From NCBI GenBank assembly GCA_002102555.1, contig MCFL01000004.1, positions 434,001-498,000 on the forward strand: DNA of 64,000 nucleotides. The letters run 5' to 3'. Every line of letters begins with the position of its first letter. Position 1 is the first letter of the stretch. This DNA is from Catenaria anguillulae PL171 (lineage: Eukaryota; Blastocladiomycota; Blastocladiomycetes; Blastocladiales; Catenariaceae). Positions 62,246 through 64,000 of this stretch are shown in pieces. The translations under genes and the position numbers were made by a program. The notes below the pieces were generated by a model. That model searched no databases, was not told the DNA's origin, and worked only from the letters and a program-made list of their open reading frames with translations.

Positions 62246-63109
62246 TAAGAACCTAGTGCCTGCGCTCGCACACTTGCCATACAAAAAGCCCATTTAGATC
62301 TCCGATCACAGTCGACAACCAGCGACAACGGTTACCGTGGCCGTGGACTCGCCAAAGTCATCAAGTGCCACTGCCTCGGGACATACTCACAGAGGGCAGA
62401 GAGATGAAGGCCTCGGGCGTCGTCAGCAACAGTCACTGTGCTGTACCCGCAGCCGCCAACTGATGCACTGCACTGGCGGATCGGCTGTTGGAACGAGCAG
62501 AGGTGAAACGAAGGCGGGATACAACGATTTGCAGCAAGCCATTGGCGGCGAATGGTAGGCCGGGATTGAGCCGAACATGTAGCTTAGGTTGACCATGCCA
62601 GTCGGCCGCCGCCCAACGTCCTGACCACCTCTGCCCAACGCCAATAGTGCCCTGGCCGCCTGGCCAGTTACCTCCCTTGGCAACACACGAGGGCGCTGTC
62701 GCTAACTGTATTGCCAATACCCATTGCGATACGTATGCGGTGCGATTCGGGAGATCCATTCGGAGGCGCTGCCGCCGCAACACTGTAGGAGACGCCCAAG
62801 AGAGTGCGAGTGAGGCGAGGAGAGTAAGCAAGCGTATGTGTAGGACGGCGGGTGTGGAACAATGAGGTGGCAGACAACGATGATAGAGGGGGTCAGTGGA
62901 AGGTGGCGGCCGGAATGCTTGGAGCGACGAGTGCGCCGCCGGTGACCGGTGCTCTACGAGTGGAGTGCGGGCGGTAACGAGGGGTCAGCTTTGGCACTGG
63001 GTTTGGCACTGTTTAGCACTGTTGGGGTTTGGAATGCGTTGGCCATGGCCAGGCAGGTGGCGCTGACGAGGGGGCAAGAGCGCCACCAGGTGCCAGGTGG
63101 GTGGGGCGG

Positions 63110-63194
63110 GGGATGACATTGATTTGTTGCTTGGCAAAATCGTTGAATCGATGAATCGATGTTGCCGATCACTTTTGTCCCAAAAATGACTGCA
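63110..63194 (-). repeat. Right terminal and subterminal repeats of the element
   Basis: Reverse complement of the left end: TIR core, then CAACATCGATTCATCGATT and CAACGATTTTGCC words. Mismatches to the left end are few in the TIR and more in the inner part. Confidence 0.75.
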
Positions 63195-63353
63195 TAGGTA
63201 GGCGCGTATCGTCATTCGTCAACCCTGTGAAATCGAAATCGTCCGTGGTCCTCATAAATATGCATGGCTGGATGCATGCTCCCAAAGCCCCTGAGTAAAC
63301 AATACCACCTCCCGCAATAGAAGCGTTTCTCAGGTTGTCGTCACCGAGCCAAG

Positions 63354-64000
63354 ATGGCGTCGTTCCTTGGTCAAGTTCAAGCCCTCCTTGAAAAGAACTT
63401 TCTCACCTTGTCAAGGTCACCTATCCAGCTCTTTCTCACTCTTTTCGCACCATTTGGAGTTTTATTGGGCTCTGTTTATGCAACCAATGCGCTCTCTGCG
63501 TCGCTTGTGGCCGCGGCCATGGCGTGGCGGGCTCCCGACTTTTCATCGCCACCCATCCATCAAGTAGGCTATGCGAATTGTGCTGGAGGTGGCGTGCTCA
63601 ACGTCTGCAGCGACCGGCCTCGCGTTTACTTTGCTCCAAATGATGCGTACCACACCAAGGTGATGGAGCGCTTCGCATCCGAGAATAGCGTGCGCATGGG
63701 AGTTGATGTGATCCCGCTGCCCACGTTGGACGCCTTGGCCAAGCTGGTCATCGAGAAGCAACCCGCGATTCAAAGGGAATGGCCCACAACGTACGCGGTG
63801 GCGTTTACGACATGGGGTACCGTCGAGACCAGATTCAACCAGTCCACGGGCAAGGAACCGCAGTTCCTGGACACGCCTGTGACGATGGATGCTGCAAGGA
63901 GCAAATTTTTGGCTTCACAGTCGTCAGGAACGTACTACACGATTTCATCGGTTCCCAAGGCCATGTCCATGTCCGGCCCCACTTCCTCGCCTTTATTGGC
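63354..64000 (+). CDS. ABC-A-like transporter, N-terminal fragment at the window edge
   Basis: The frame is open from ATG 63354 to the end of the window, 215 residues. The start, LGQVQALLEKNFLTLSRSPI, then a hydrophobic segment LFLTLFAPFGVLLGSVYATN, matches the first cytosolic helix and first transmembrane segment of full-length ABC subfamily A transporters, followed by a large luminal loop with paired Cys (NCAGGG...VCSDRP). ATP-binding parts would lie beyond the window. The inverted-repeat element ends only 154 bp upstream of the ATG, so it may affect the promoter. The family call rests on one motif and topology. Confidence 0.5.
   Translation, partial: MASFLGQVQALLEKNFLTLSRSPIQLFLTLFAPFGVLLGSVYATNALSASLVAAAMAWRAPDFSSPPIHQVGYANCAGGGVLNVCSDRPRVYFAPNDAYHTKVMERFASENSVRMGVDVIPLPTLDALAKLVIEKQPAIQREWPTTYAVAFTTWGTVETRFNQSTGKEPQFLDTPVTMDAARSKFLASQSSGTYYTISSVPKAMSMSGPTSSPLL

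Larger units (their letters stand above)
62126..63200. mobile_element. Non-autonomous DNA transposon, 1,063 bp, with TIR and 6-bp TSD
   Basis: The termini are inverted: left TGGCGTCATTTTTGGGACAA at 62132 and right (reverse complement) TGCAGTCATTTTTGGGACAA ending at 63194. The shared core GTCATTTTTGGGACAAAAG is identical over 19 bp. TAGGTA flanks both sides (62126-62131 and 63195-63200), which I read as the target-site duplication. Inside each end lie subterminal repeats: CGATTCA/CAACATCGATT words at 62153-62242 and at 63143-63170 in the other direction. The core between about 62250 and 63110 has no convincing ORF, so the element cannot move by itself. Superfamily is unassigned. Confidence 0.82.

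Noticed and set aside
62433-62831. 132-codon minus ORF inside the inverted-repeat element
   Set aside because: A hydrophobic start but no transposase motif; treated as non-coding filler.
1-64000. CRISPR arrays, rRNA genes, bacterial operons
   Set aside because: No regularly spaced repeats or rRNA motifs were seen; introns throughout exclude a bacterial origin.

Overview
The window reads as nuclear DNA of an early-diverging, probably zoosporic, fungus; Blastocladiomycota or Chytridiomycota is my best guess and is an inference. Genes are dense and moderately GC-rich. Introns are short (mostly 60-105 nt), with GTATGT/GTACGT/GTGCGT donors and (T/C)AG acceptors. The gene set mixes fungal markers (MET6-type methionine synthase, a DUF6604-like gene, mitochondrial ferrochelatase, a Plavaka-type transposon) with genes typical of flagellated or protist-like lineages (type III glutamine synthetase, UBLCP1-type phosphatase).

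Layout. 1-5.3 kb: a Plavaka/CACTA-like transposase (minus strand, running off the left edge), a divergent Cys-rich gene of unknown function, and a repeat-rich stretch that may be the element's end. 6.3-14.6 kb: MET6, a kinesin-8-like motor and a secreted M28 aminopeptidase, all plus strand. 15-23.5 kb: a 1,646-aa inositol polyphosphate 5-phosphatase (minus), a possible 77-aa gene, an F-box-like repeat protein (minus) and UBLCP1 (plus). 24.0-27.0 kb: a 5'-truncated non-LTR retrotransposon with poly(A) tail and a 14-15 bp target-site duplication. 27.3-37.8 kb: a coiled-coil protein, type III glutamine synthetase (minus), tRNA-Leu(CAG), a small secreted protein and a Cys-rich type I membrane protein (minus). 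39-47.2 kb: an unknown protein, a 2H-EEP-PAP-like three-domain fusion (minus) and an LtrA-family membrane protein (minus). 47.8-53.3 kb: a cyclophilin-like/CAP-Gly/coiled-coil fusion. 53.7-62 kb: HEM15, an epoxide hydrolase, a DUF6604-like gene and an F-box-like gene. 62.1-63.2 kb: a 1,063-bp inverted-repeat element with a 6-bp target-site duplication. 63.35 kb to the end: the start of an ABC-A-like transporter.

No single pathway or operon unites the window. The most unusual items are the two fusion proteins, the type III glutamine synthetase, and three transposable-element insertions. Several conserved genes (MET6, kinesin, the DUF6604-like gene, the gene at 39.2 kb, LtrA) carry single-base frame breaks, many in short homopolymers. 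This looks more like consensus error than decay, because the protein is well conserved on both sides of each break. Where a gene has introns, its feature coordinates span the whole gene from start to stop codon; exon limits are in the evidence text.
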